From contig CAJINV010000018.1 in NCBI GenBank assembly GCA_905178155.1, positions 68,479 through 132,478 of the forward strand: a stretch of DNA of 64,000 nucleotides, read 5' to 3'. Both the position numbers and the translations under genes were made by a program. Origin of the DNA: Amoebophrya sp. A120. Lineage: Eukaryota; Sar; Dinophyceae; Syndiniales; Amoebophryaceae. Under the pieces are notes generated by a model. It ran no database searches and had not been told where the DNA came from. It saw only the letters and a list, made by a program, of their open reading frames with translations. Position 1 is the first letter of the stretch, and each line of letters begins with the position of its first letter. Below, one piece after another: positions 1-11,409 of this stretch.

Positions 1-1300
1 GGGGAAAACATATCGAGACCATCGTCTTCATCGTCGCACCCACCATTGTCAAAACATCGCCAGGGTCGTGGAGAAACATGCTCAAAAAATCCAAGCTTTT
101 CTAGTTCTTTGTGAAAGTGTAACTGTGAGAATGTAATTGTGAAAGTAGAGGACACGCTACGCCACGTGGCACTACTCATAACCATTAGCGCGGTGTGCTG
201 TATTCTAGCGCGGTTCCTGCTCCGTTCATTTCTCGGAAAAAAATGTTTCTCGAAAACCAGCCGTGTTGTGCTTTAATTGCTAGGAACGACAAAAATGGCC
301 CTTGAATTCTGGTTCCCGTGGTCCTGTGTCCGGGCAAGGCTCTAAAGGCGATCTATTTGTTCTTCGCTTTTCTTGTCGATGTCCTCTTTATTCTGCATTT
401 CAAGATCTAACCTTGCAGATCTGGTCAAAGCAGGTTGCTCACCTTCTATGCTTTCATCATTCGAATAATACTATACTAACACTTGTTTACGAAAATGCTT
501 TTATTCTGGATGATCTGTAGCCTAGTTATGATACCTCTACCGAGGCTAACTTCTTCTGCAGACGATCTGAAGTCGTTGTAGATCACAATATTTGTGCGAG
601 AATTAGCACCGCTGAGGCAACCCACGTCACACACGACGAAAAGCACTGCCGAGGCGACACTCGTACGTTGTATGATTTTCACCGTTCCCTCTCCATCGAA
701 GACCTCAGCGCTTCCTTCATGGTTGTCGTTGGGTCGACACAGGGAGGACTCCGGTGGATGTTACACACTGCTTTCTTGTTTCAAAGTGGGACTCTGCAGT
801 GGCAGACTGACGTGCCTGTACGAGCGCACTCGTTGTCGGATACAGCTTTTTGAAAGGAGCGCCTGCTTTGTGTTTTTCGAACAGACCGTCTCGAGCAGGA
901 GGCGGCATGATGGGTCTGTGCTGTTGTCTTTGGTTCTTCTCGTTCAAGAAAATGGGTAAAGCCGCGTCAACAGTCGACACTTGCTCTCCATATTTCATTT
1001 TACATTCTCGATCAAGAGGTAGGGGTTTGTAAATCAAAGGGATAAATCAAAGGCAAACGCAAAATAAAAAAGGTACTTGCCGATACATAAGACGTAGTGA
1101 GTTCTACTCCATTTTTGTGAACAGGAAAAGAAGTTCCGAACAACTTTTGATTATCTCCTTGTAGAAAAAAAAGTGCCTCGATCTCTTTGCCGAAATATCG
1201 AAATGTGACCGGCATTCGAGTGTTGTGAGTCTAGGAAAAAATAGATGTTTTGTGAGTGGCAGCACATTGCGTTCGACAAAGTCACGTAGTTTTGAATGCC
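1..1300. other. No supported gene, left edge
   Basis: Only short overlapping ORFs on both strands, none with a recognisable domain or a convincing splice context. The stretch is AT-rich in places and may be intergenic or intronic. Nothing else is visible. Confidence 0.4.
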
Positions 1301-2392
1301 TCAAAAGATTTCCTGCACGCCGTCCTGAAAGCCGACGCGATCACTCTGAAGATTTTGAGCATCTTCCGGCTTCAGCATGTTTAGCGCAAGAACTTCATCT
1401 GGCGAAAAACCCGTTTCAATGATTGCGCGGAAAACTTTAGGCCATCCGAGCTCCACTATTCGGTAGAACCTATCCGCGGCTTGCAAACGCGCGCGAAGTT
1501 CCGCTTGCTGTTCCTCGTCGTCGAAGGGAGCCTCTGCTTCTGCAGCCGCCAGGGTTCGCTGAGAAATCCAGACTTTTATCGGTCGGTCCGTGACAAACTT
1601 TTCCGCGCGGTCGTCTTTCAGCCTGCCGGTGTTAAAGTACTGATCACAATGCAGATACTCTAGTCCAGTTCCGTAATTCTCGGCTCTGCGGACTCCCGCG
1701 AACACGCCGTGTTTGGTCTCGTGGGCATGTCCTGGACGAAGCTGCAGCGTCCGGTCGTCAAGAAGCGCTTTAAGCATCTCATCGTTCCACAAGTCGCCGG
1801 TCAGCAAATCCAGATCGCGAGTATCGACCTCGCCCTCCCCCGGAAAAACCAATTTGAAGTCGTAGTTACGAATGGGGATGACGAGAAAGCCGCCCTTCCC
1901 ACCGGCCGCGATTCTGTTGTCACACAGAGAGCTACTCGCGCCAGAGTGGTGGCTAACGCTACCGTCCAGTTTTTCCCGAAGAACATCGGCGGGAACGGGT
2001 TTTTCCTCATTATCCAAGGCGACGTCATGGCAACATTCTTCTCCTGTGATCTCGTCGTCTGCCAGCGCAAGCGGCATGCCTAGAACAAGTTGCTGCGGGT
2101 AGAACTGCAAACACAGATATCCACCCGGCGAGGTGCCGTCCACGTAGTGGCTCATCTGCTGCATGCGAACGTCATATATCGCACATGGTGTTCCCTCGTG
2201 GTCCTTGTCAGCGCAAAACCGCCGGCTTCGCAGGCGATCACATAATGCATGCTCACTGATGTCACGTCCTGTCTCAGGGCAGTAGGCCCGAAGGCGACAC
2301 GACGACAGCACTTGATCGTCGACTTCTTCCGTGCTCTTTTCGCAAACTAGATCTACCTCCACTGTTTCCGCTCCGCCGGAAGCGACGGCCAT
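1301..2392 (-). CDS. Hypothetical single-exon protein, 363 aa
   Basis: An uninterrupted frame runs from an ATG at 2392 to a stop at 1301, much longer than anything overlapping it. I do not recognise a family. The N-terminal ~70 residues are rich in cysteine (segments such as LCDRLRSRRFC and GTPC), which could bind metal, but no standard RING or U-box spacing is clear. The middle is acidic and hydrophilic. The C-terminal third holds a charged helix (around EEQQAELRARLQAADRF) and ends in a compact segment with FSPDEVLALNML, loosely like a small three-helix module. No introner or GT-AG intron is needed to explain it, unlike most genes here. Plus-strand ORFs inside it are shadows. The reading frame is well supported; the function is unknown. 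Confidence 0.7.
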   Translation of the reverse strand: MAVASGGAETVEVDLVCEKSTEEVDDQVLSSCRLRAYCPETGRDISEHALCDRLRSRRFCADKDHEGTPCAIYDVRMQQMSHYVDGTSPGGYLCLQFYPQQLVLGMPLALADDEITGEECCHDVALDNEEKPVPADVLREKLDGSVSHHSGASSSLCDNRIAAGGKGGFLVIPIRNYDFKLVFPGEGEVDTRDLDLLTGDLWNDEMLKALLDDRTLQLRPGHAHETKHGVFAGVRRAENYGTGLEYLHCDQYFNTGRLKDDRAEKFVTDRPIKVWISQRTLAAAEAEAPFDDEEQQAELRARLQAADRFYRIVELGWPKVFRAIIETGFSPDEVLALNMLKPEDAQNLQSDRVGFQDGVQEIF

Positions 2393-3871
2393 AGCGGTAT
2401 CGGCGTCACCTGTGCAAAGTTGATTATGCTAATTCTCATATCTTGCTTGAGCAGAAATCTTCGTTGCTGTTTTGAATCTGCTGCAAAAAAAATCAACCTG
2501 AATCAAGAATTCCTTTTCTGATAGAGTACCTAGCTCTTCATTCAAAAGTAGGCGGAAAATATTGTAAGTTAGTACCCTCATTTGCATGCGCTGTGGCGTC
2601 ATGCCTGCCAAGAAACTGTTGAGGCCGGGGCGCTTGCTCCGTGCTCCCTTCCTCGGTGGTCCGCAGAACAGGGAGCTTGCACCGCATGGACACCCAATGG
2701 GTCGTCATCGGCGTTCCCGTAATGGCACTGGGAACCGCGGCTGGTTGCGCAGCGCGACAGAGAGATTGCGAAAGACATACAGGCGTACTTTGCGGCAAAT
2801 ATCCAAGTGTTCACCATAGTGGACTAGTCTTCCCCACTGTGGTAGCCATTACTCATACGGGGAATTTAGATTTTCTGAAACAAACTCACTCAAAACAAAT
2901 TCCCGTGCTTTTTTGTGAAGTGTTTCGAGGGGTATGGAAATAATCGGAAAAATTATATTTGTTGGCTTTCATCAAACAAAAGGTTGAAAAATATGAGGAG
3001 CACTCTGTTCTTGTACCTACTCACAGTTGCTTGCCTGTTGAGGAGTGTGAATCGGGGATCTTGATATATCCGAAAACGAAAAGCCGTAGGGCATTTGAAC
3101 TGGAAATCAGAACGAAAATTCAATCGTGGTTTATCTTCGGTCAGAGCCAGCTTCGCAGCTCGCACTGCTTAGCTACACTTGCAGGCACCAATCACGAAAA
3201 AATTTACGTTCTGCATTTTTTATTCGTCTTCTTGCAACAACATAGACCTAGTATGAGTGAAAGATCATGTCGCAATGCTATTCCAGTCCATTATTATCAC
3301 GGGAGAAAAGCGTCAGTGGCACGGAGCATCTGCGCATTGGTGGATCATTTTCATTTATCTGTTCATGCAATGCTTGGTGGAACACTGTCTGGACAGCCGG
3401 AATTCCTGTCCGGGCGTAGGTGGTGATACAAACGCATGAAGTTGTCCAATGTTCGGAAACGAAATTCCACCTCTACTTGTCCAGCATGCGATTCATTTTT
3501 TCCTTGCTTCTCAGACGGGCTGAAACTTACAGCTATCGTCTTTGTTTTCTCTTTATCCTGGTTTGTTGCCAACACTAGCAAATGTCTTGCAGTGGCATTG
3601 GGGAAAAAGTGAAACACCAGGTATCAGCAAGTTCGTAGAGCTGCTTGAAAGTAGTAGCAAGTGCCAGCACTTCGCAACAGGTGCGAAGTGTGCGTGTCGG
3701 GCAAACATACAAATCTCTCTATGGCCATCCGTCACCAACCATAATGGACACGATGAGACTCGGGAAAGGGCTCACACTCCGTCTGCTCCACGAACCGGCA
3801 CTATGGAACAAAAGAAATTTGCACCGCCATCAGTTTCTCTTATGCTTTTTCCATATTCATTTCAGTCATCA
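2393..3871. other. Intergenic or 3' region, no clear gene
   Basis: No confident gene. It includes 3363-3617 on the minus strand, where an 84-codon frame overlaps the dispersed repeat at 3380-3540. That frame could be a 3' exon of the leucine-rich gene upstream. Confidence 0.35.
3380..3545. repeat. Dispersed repeat copy 1 (partner at 35150-35315)
   Basis: About 160 bp here is strongly similar in the same orientation to 35150-35315. Shared runs include GTTCGGAAACGAAATTCCAC and CTTACAGCTATCGTC-like sequence. On the minus strand it reads through as AVSFSPSEKQG... here. The partner has a stop and several amino-acid changes, so I cannot say whether it is a coding exon or a non-coding repeat. Both copies lie downstream of genes sharing the same N-terminal domain. 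Confidence 0.65.
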
Positions 3872-6066
3872 TCATGAGATCATCATCAACATAATACTCG
3901 GAACTGATACATGAATTCCAGCCGCAAGCCCGTGCAGGAGGAGGAGCCAAGCATCGTTATATAAGCTTTCCTTTTTGCCAGAAAAAATGTTTGTATAGGT
4001 GTGGCTGATCATGCAAAGGCGAGCTGATCGAGGTTGATTTCTTGCGTTTTTTAACTGCGCGAGGATCGGATCTACCTGAGCCAGGTACTGCCGTTTGTAG
4101 TCCTCATCGTCCTGCAGGTCAAGTCGAAAAGGTAGATCTGCATGCTCGCGAAAGAATTCGACGAAGGGCTCAAGTGTTTTGTACGTATCCAACCAGTCAG
4201 TTTGAAGTTTGTTTAATTCGTCATCCGCCGGAAAGGAAAACCGCACGACGCCGAGTTTCTGTAGGAGCGGGATGTTCCTTTCGGTAAAAAATGCGTGCAT
4301 CAATTCCACGTACAGTACGAGGTTCTGGTCGACCATGAACCAGAGGTCGATTCCCTGGGCATCGGGTTTATTCAACAGAATGAACTTCAAATCTTCGACG
4401 GCCTGCTGAAAAACATCAACGTCATGGACACCCCAGATGCGGAACCGCTGGATAGGGGCCGTGGACTCCGCAATACCATCGCGCATTCTGGCCAGGACCG
4501 CCGGAGTGAGCGTGAGGGTGCTCAAAGCTCTGCTGCTGTCGGTTTTCAGATATTCACGTATTTCGTCGAGCCCCTCATCGATCAATGGTTGCGCGTCTGC
4601 GTCTGGTGACTTGCTAGCCAATCCGTCGATCTGGACTCCCCAGCGAGGTGCCCGGAGAGTTTCCTTAGACTCAGCGTCGACCACGACAAGGTCCTGCAAG
4701 GCTCGAAGCTTCACCAAAGCACCACCAATGCCCCGTAAATTTCCGCCGACGACAAAGAGCTTCTTTAGCGTGGCTGCAGCGTGGTCGTTCTGGGCTAACG
4801 GCTGCCACAATGACGCTTCGAGGGTCTGCCCCGTCTTTCCATTCCAATAAATTTCGAGCTCCTCCAGCTGCGGAGCATGCCGAAAGAATTCTCCCAAGCC
4901 GTTCTGGATTGCGTCCTCATTAAAGTGCTCGTGGGCATCGGCACCGTCCTCGAAGGCGTGGAGGAAGATTGCAAAACGCTTTACCGCGGTAAAAAGCAGC
5001 GCGCAGGGGTTCGGGCGTTTGGAGTTGGCCGCCAGGAAGCCGAAGAACTTCTTTTGCCTTTCTGCTGGCCATTTGTCAGTCCATTGCCCTTTTGCATAGT
5101 TGTTCATGAAAGTGCCACGGCATTCCAGTTTTAGGTTTTCGATTTCGCCCAAGCTCAGGCAATCCTGAAAATACGACGGTGCTCCAGACAGCATGTATTG
5201 CGCAAGGGGTTTCGTCTCCCATGGTTCTTTTAGCGCGGGGCTATTGCTGGGCCCAGAAATGGTATCGCTAAATTCGAATTGCAACCGCCCGGAGCCATGC
5301 CGAGATCCTTCACCCCCATCGACATCCATTGCATCCTGACATTTGAATGTTTTGTCTCGTCGTGCCTTTCCGAGTAGATTTTGCTGTGTTATAAATTGAC
5401 GCACGAATCCAAGGTGATAATTTCGTTGGGGCAACACGAGACCATTTTTGTTTGCATCATCAAGGTGATCGTTCGACGCCTCGCCCAACATATCTGCACT
5501 TCGAGCAGTGTACAATAACAAGGTAATGGCATCATGTGGGTGGAGATTTACTGACGAATCATTTTTACCGAGATATCGGGGGCTTCTACCGCCGGGATCA
5601 ACTCCCGAAATTTGATCGTCAGCGGATTGCTTTCCAGTACTGCGTCTTCTCCCTCTGCAGAACTCACGACTCTGTCCAGGTTGACACAAGACCAGTGCCA
5701 CGGTGCAGACGTTGCGTCCTCTTGCTTCAGCTGATCGTGGATCACTTTTCGCAGGTGCGGCACGTAAACTTCATCGGTGCCAGGACGGAGGGGAATGTCG
5801 TCTTTTCCCAACAGAACCTCTCGCACTCCCCCCGACCTCTTTAAGAGGGAAATCGGAACGGGAGTCGTGGCAGCAGTGGCGGCGCGCATCCTTGTTGCTG
5901 CAATTACAACTGGACAAATGGCGGCCACAGCGGCGATGCGGGGAAGCCGCAACTTCACAGAAGTCAAACGCCTTTTCGACCCGTGCGTTCTCCAAGCTGC
6001 GCTCGCGGTTTTCAAAGTATTCCAATTCAACGTCAGATTGATTAGGAAGGGAGAAGGCACGGTCAT
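3872..6066 (-). CDS. Leucine-rich-repeat-like protein with hydrophobic N terminus
   Basis: ATG at 6066. Exon 1 (to about 5575) carries a hydrophobic stretch (RIAAVAAICPVVIAATRM), possibly a signal anchor, then a conserved block SLLKRSGGVREVLL...VYVPHLRK also found at 35.7-35.85 kb. The frame of exon 1 stops at 5548. A GTAAAA donor near 5573 and a CAG acceptor near 5339 would join it in phase (…APDIS + DAMDVDGG…) to the long frame below. Exon 2 holds irregular leucine-rich segments (LEELEIYW, LKKLFVVGGN, LRALQDLVVVD), as in ribonuclease-inhibitor-like solenoids. A strong CAG/GTAGAT donor at 4075 suggests that the coding sequence may leave this frame before the stop at 3872. A later exon may lie at 3370-3617. 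The substrate or partner is unknown. Confidence 0.55.
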
Positions 6067-6250
6067 GATTTTCAGTTCATTCTACCACTACGTGGTGGGA
6101 CAATAGTTCTTTCGGATTCGGAGGTATGGTGAAGTCACTACGCTAAGAATGAGATACATAAAACCGAAAACACAATATGTAGACTTTTTCTCGTACCTAT
6201 AAACTACACGATCGCTTTTTTTCTGCCACTATTGCGAGAAAACCAATCTC

Positions 6251-6340
6251 GTTCGAACAGTGATACACTTTCTTTCTTTCTTTCTTTCTTTCCATGCCTG
6301 GGCATGGCGTCAATTGTTCGAACAATGATACACTTTTTTT
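6251..6340. repeat. TTTC microsatellite between two copies of a 20-bp motif
   Basis: (TTTC)n runs from about 6269 to 6292. On each side lies a copy of TTCGAACARTGATACACTTT (about 6252 and 6315), and a short CATGCCTGGGCATG palindrome follows the microsatellite. It marks the left border of the repeat complex. Confidence 0.8.
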
Positions 6341-6439
6341 GCGATGATCAATGAAAATTCACCTCTTTTAGGGGTTGAAAGAATTAAGTTTTTGGTCAAG
6401 GTTTTGATTTGCGATTTTTCATTTTTTTTCTCCTCGCTC

Positions 6440-9000
6440 TGAATGGAAAAGGAAAGCGCAGACCATCCAGCCGAAAAAGCTCGCTGCGCCGATATCAACA
6501 TCTCGGCCGGTATCCAGACCAGCAGAAGCCGGGCAAAATGGAGGCCGCGCGCTTGCTGCTTCCAACCTCTCCCCCGGGTGAATACGATGAAGCCGCGGCG
6601 GCATTTTTCTCGGCTTCTGCTGACCTGGACTGCTGGCCAAGATATTAGCCTCGGCACCTCCCCAGAAGAACCCCAGACGCATTCCATCCGCCGCGAGGTA
6701 TTTGGGGCGCCGGGCTGCTGGCCCGGCTTCTCCGCCCCCAGATCTCATCCTGCGGTGGCGCGTATCGGGGTCCGGGGGAAGAGGCTGAGCAGCTGCGGGC
6801 TTGCCCGGCTGGAGGTTTGGCCGGGTCCCGGTTGCCGCCAAGGCGGCAAGTTCTCGGGTGGGCCTTTTCATGACAAAAGCGCACCAAAATGGAAGCAGGT
6901 TCTGATTTTTTCCGGGAGCTTTCCCCGGACTAACGCTTACGCCTTTGCCCCTGCCCTGGCCCCCCCCTTTCGGCCGAACTTGGTGGCCAAAACTGGGCCG
7001 ACGCGGGCGCCCATATCTTGGCCTGGCGGCCTGCCTTTTCCTGCGAGTTCCCTGGAGCAAATGGCAGGGCGCCCGGCTTCTCTGGCCCCGCATCCCGTTC
7101 CGCAATCTTGCGGGACGCCGTCCGGAGGCAAAGGTAGAGCACCTTCCTGGCCAACCACAGAGATGCTTGTCCCTGTAGTGGCTGCCGCCAAAGCGGCAAG
7201 AGGTTGGCCAGGGTTTTGCTCAGAAGAGGCTCACGGACATGGACGCAAAGACTTACTTTTCCCGGGAGCTTCCCCCGACCTGGAAAAGTACGCTTTTGCT
7301 TTCGCTTTGTGCTTCATCTTGGGGCCGAAAGTGCGGAGCCGAGCTGCGCCGATATGCTTGCCCATATCGTGTCGGGGCGGCCTGCTTCGTCGTGCAAGCC
7401 ACCTGGAGCAACTGGCAGGGCGCCCGGCTTCTCTGCCCCCGGATCTCGTTCCACAATCTTGCGGGACGACGGGAGGAGGCAGAGGTAGAGCACCTTAACG
7501 GCCAACGACGGATATGCCTGTCCCTGTGATGGCTGCCGCCAAAGCGGCAGGGTTTTGGTCAGGGTTTTGCTCCGAAAAGGCTCACCGCAATCGAAACAAA
7601 AACTTACTTTTTTCGGGAGCTTCCCCCGAGCTAATAAAATAAGTTTTTGCTTTCGCTTTGCCCTCCTTTTTGTGGCTGAAAGTGTGGAGCTGTTCTGGGC
7701 CGGTATGTTCGCCCACATCGTGCCCAGACAACCTACCTGGCCCTGCAAGTTACTTGGAGCATATGGCAGGGCGCCCGCCTTTTCTGCCTCCGGATCTCGC
7801 TCCGCAATCTTGCGCGGCGACGTGCGGAGGCAGAGGTAGATCACCTTCCTGGCCAGCCACAGAGATGCTTGGCTCTGAGGTGTCCGCCGTCGACCTCATC
7901 TTCAAGCCAAAACCTTATTTTATTAGGTCGCGTTTCGGACAAAAAAAAACTAAGGTTTAGGTTTGGAGATGAGGTCGACAACCCAACCGCAAAGATCGCC
8001 CTCTCTTTTTGCGGTCCACTTCCTGCTGGGCCACTCGCAGTGGCTGGAGGCTGGCCATGGCCGGCCCGTAGGAACTTGACCTCAAAAAGAGAGGCCGACT
8101 TTTGTCGGCTGGGTATAACGAGCTCATTTCAAATCAAAAACTTAGTTTTTTTTTTTCCGAAACACGAGCTAAAAAAATAAGTTTTTGCTTTCGACACGAG
8201 CTCCGAAAGCAGCCCCGGAAAGCAGACCTCTTGTTGTGGCCGGGATTTTGCCCAGTCAATCTCCGGCGGCGGATGTTGGCCATGCCTAGACCCGCACACC
8301 CGGGTGGCCGATTTGACGACAAAGACATACCGTACTAGCTCGGGGGAAGCCCCGGGAAAACCGGGCTTCCGACCTCATCTCCAAGCCAAAACCTTAATTA
8401 TTCTTTCTCCGCAACGCCACCTAATGTAATAAAATAAGGCTTTGGTTTGCAGATGAGGTCGGCGGCGGACGCCTCAGAAACAGGCGTCCCTTTGGTTGGC
8501 CAGGAGGGTGGTCTACCTCTGCCTCCGAACATTGTCCCGCAAGATTGCGGAGCGAGATCCTGAGGCAGAGCAACCGGGCACCCTGTCACTTGCCCCAAGT
8601 AACTTGCAGGGCCAGGTAGGTTGTCTGGGCACGATGTGGGCGAACATACCGGCCCAGAACAGCTCCACACTTTCAGCCACAAAAAGGAGGGCAAAGCGAA
8701 AGCAAAAACTTATTTTATTAGCTCGGGGGAAGCTCCCGAAAAAAGTAAGTTTTTGCTTCGATTGCGGTGAGCCTTTTCGGAGCAAAACCCTGACCAAAAC
8801 CCTGCCGCTTTGGCGGCAGCCATCACAGGGGCAAGCATCTCTTTGGCTGGCCAGGATGGTGATCTACCTCTGCCTCCGAACGTTGTCCCGCAAGATTGCG
8901 GAACGAGATCCGGAGGCAGAAAAGCCGGGCAGCCTGCTCCGCGTACCAAGTAACGCGCGAGGCGAGGCGGCTTGCCTGGCGTAGATGCCAGCCTAGATCT
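6440..9000. repeat. Tandem ~350-bp repeat units plus a large inverted repeat
   Basis: Units anchored on GGCAGGGCGCCCGGC recur at about 7060, 7412 and 7763 (spacing ~354 and ~351 bp). Each contains the hairpin GCCGCCAAAGCGGC and a fold-back around GGGAGCTTCCCCCGAGCT. A diverged unit precedes them (6530-7058). From about 8470 to 8850 the same sequence returns inverted, matching 7500-7890 almost base for base, with a ~580-bp spacer. The spacer has its own nested inverted copies around CCGACCTCATCT. Long ORFs across this block, on both strands, are by-products of GC-rich repeat sequence and are not reported as genes. No transposase is encoded here. Confidence 0.85.
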
Positions 9001-11019
9001 CGAGGGAAATGCTGACCCCCAAATCAGCCAGCGCGCGCTCGTCAGAATTGTGGCGACACCTCGCACAAAATCTGGATCGGCATCAAGGTAGAAGGGCCTT
9101 CAGCTCTGAAGGCCCGGCGGCTTTGGTTTTGCCAGCCAGACGAAATACGAACCAAGGCACCACCTGGACAACTGCCGGGCGGTGCGAAGAGGGACAAAGG
9201 CGGGGGCTGCGAAATCTATGAAACCACGAACCAAAACCCTGATGTAAACCTTAACTTTTTCAACCCTTAACGTCTTGTGTCGAAACTCAAGAGAGGTTCT
9301 AAATCTTATCGTGCGAGAAATCTAATGTAATGATGAAAAGCTAGGTGTGGTAAGGAAACGCTCAAGACACTCTAGATTTGTTTTTCTCTGTCCGATTGGA
9401 GGTCGAGACAATATTAATCACATCGATCCCTTGAATGCAACCGTGGAGCTGAGTACTCTAAGCAACAAAATTTGGATCCTAGAAGCTTTCTGATTGAGAT
9501 CCCTCCAAACTGGTACGAGCATCGATTACTTGCGGATCTCCGGATTCAGCAAATCAAGTCAGAGTTCCCTGCGTCTTCTCCCTGCGGATATTCAGTTGAG
9601 CTTGCAGAAATATCTTTCTTGAAATTAGATCTGCGAGGACCGCGGAGTCGGCAAGTCTGGGGATTTACGAAAGCCACGGGGGCCGCGGCTGAACAAAGGC
9701 CATATATGACGGTATACCATCTTTGACTGGCGTGCACAAGCAACATGAAGACTCCATCTCCACAATTCTTTTTCTTGCTACCTTCAGAACGGCCTAAAAG
9801 TAGGCAATGAAATTTTTCAACGAGCATCGTCCACGGCAAGCTAAAGCCAGCTTTTTCGAGTCCCTATTGCGCAGGGCTGGCGAAGCTAGCTTTTCTCAGG
9901 ATTCTGGTTCAGAAAATACAGTGGTCGTGAATCAGGTAAAACTCAAATCTAGAAAGCAGAGTCTTTGGCCAATTTGCCAAGAGCTATTGCCAGTGGCAAC
10001 TTTATCTTTCAAAAATCAAATCGACGTAGTGTATGTCTCCATGCTTTTATTCTTCTTTTGCGGCCGATTCTGATTCTTACGGCTCTCAAAGAAGAAAACA
10101 AGCTACAGGTCGAATCGAACAAAAAAGCTGGAAGCGAAGACTGATTTACATTTCTTTTATACGAGTATCGTATTTCGGACGATATTGAACTATGTACTGT
10201 CCTCGCAGGTCAGCGTCGAACAGTTCTTGTGGCGTGGCACGCTCATCATGAAAAACTTGTCACGTCAACATCGCCTTCTGATGCTTCCCCTGAGGCAGCT
10301 ACCGGTCTTGATATCAAAATAATGTTTAAAGTATTCACAAAAAAAGTAAGCCGATAAATAATTGTCTGTAAAATCTAAAAAAGTCGTAAGAGCCTGAATC
10401 TATATTCTCAAATCTAAAAAATAGCGCCACGCCACTCACTATGATTGCATGTTGATTCATCATATCTTGCAAGATAGTAAAGGCTGAAAACTTCCACCAC
10501 TGCCACTGCCTTTCTTACACGTAGCGACGAAACTGACGTCGTGGCAATATTTTTCTACTGAAAAACAATGAATGACGAGTGGCATCGGGGACGCATTCTC
10601 AGCCCGGAGGAAATTTCGTCCAAGCACATTTTTCGTCTGCCCTGCATCCACTACTGCGAAGCGGTATCGACTTCCGAGAATAACGGCATACGCGCGAATT
10701 TGGTGTTGATGCGAACCGGGTCGGTCCCTTGGTATCTTCGAATCATCAAGCTTCAAAGCGGCTCCTTGATGTCGGAAATGCAAGAAAGGCGTGAGCGCCA
10801 CACAGCAGAAAGTGGTTTCCGACAGAAAACGGAAGTTGTTTTGTTACAGCTACTCATGACCCCACTACGATGTGCCAACCTTCCGTGTAGATCAGCGAAA
10901 ATTTGTAGTTGTGTGCATGAAGATTCGATGAAGCACGGTTATTCATGAGATATATCGCGGTGGGGGTAATGCATATCGGCTGTGTTCATTCTCTACCTTG
11001 CATCATCCTTTACACGTAC
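9001..11019. other. No supported gene
   Basis: Short ORFs on both strands overlap one another (for example 10460-10801 minus against 10568-10948 plus). None has a recognisable domain. Nothing structural stands out after the repeat complex ends at about 9000. Confidence 0.35.
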
Positions 11020-11409
11020 CTTCCTTTCAGATTTCCGCAAAGAGATTCTTGTCAATTCGATAGGCGTCGGTAAGTTTTTCCGCTGAATTCCTATCCGGTG
11101 CTGCAAGAGCTGAGGTGCTGCAGCGCGGTAGCTATGATTGCTATGAAAACTGTGTAGCATTTGCGGGCCGCGCGCCACTTCGTTCCGTAGGGCGTATCCT
11201 GCTTCACCTTCCTTCGCTTTGGCCTGCGGACTTTCCATTTTGAAGCCGTTTTCGTCCAAGGGGTCGAAGGGCATTATGTCAGCGCCATTTTGCCCTGCGT
11301 TCTGTATCACCAGGGCTTCTCGCATGTACATCTGGAGTCCTGTGATGGCCGGGTCAGTTCTATCTACCTTCATTTGCGCCGCAAGCGTATTGCGCTCCTT
11401 GTGCACCAA
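11020..11409 (-). CDS. Probable internal exon of a hypothetical gene
   Basis: An open minus-strand frame of about 130 codons ends at a good donor (AAG/GTACGTG, last exon base 11020). The frame has no ATG at its left edge, so it is probably an exon, not a whole gene. Its product is hydrophilic and glutamine/asparagine-rich, with no recognised domain (segment AGQNGADIMPFDPLDENGF). In style it resembles the exon at 41.85-42.27 kb. It could belong to the gene ending at 13102 or to a separate one. Confidence 0.45.

Noticed and set aside
6443-7498. 351-codon plus-strand ORF
   Set aside because: It runs through the GC-rich tandem and inverted repeats. Equivalent ORFs appear on both strands at each repeat copy, and the product is Pro/Gly/Arg-rich with no domain.
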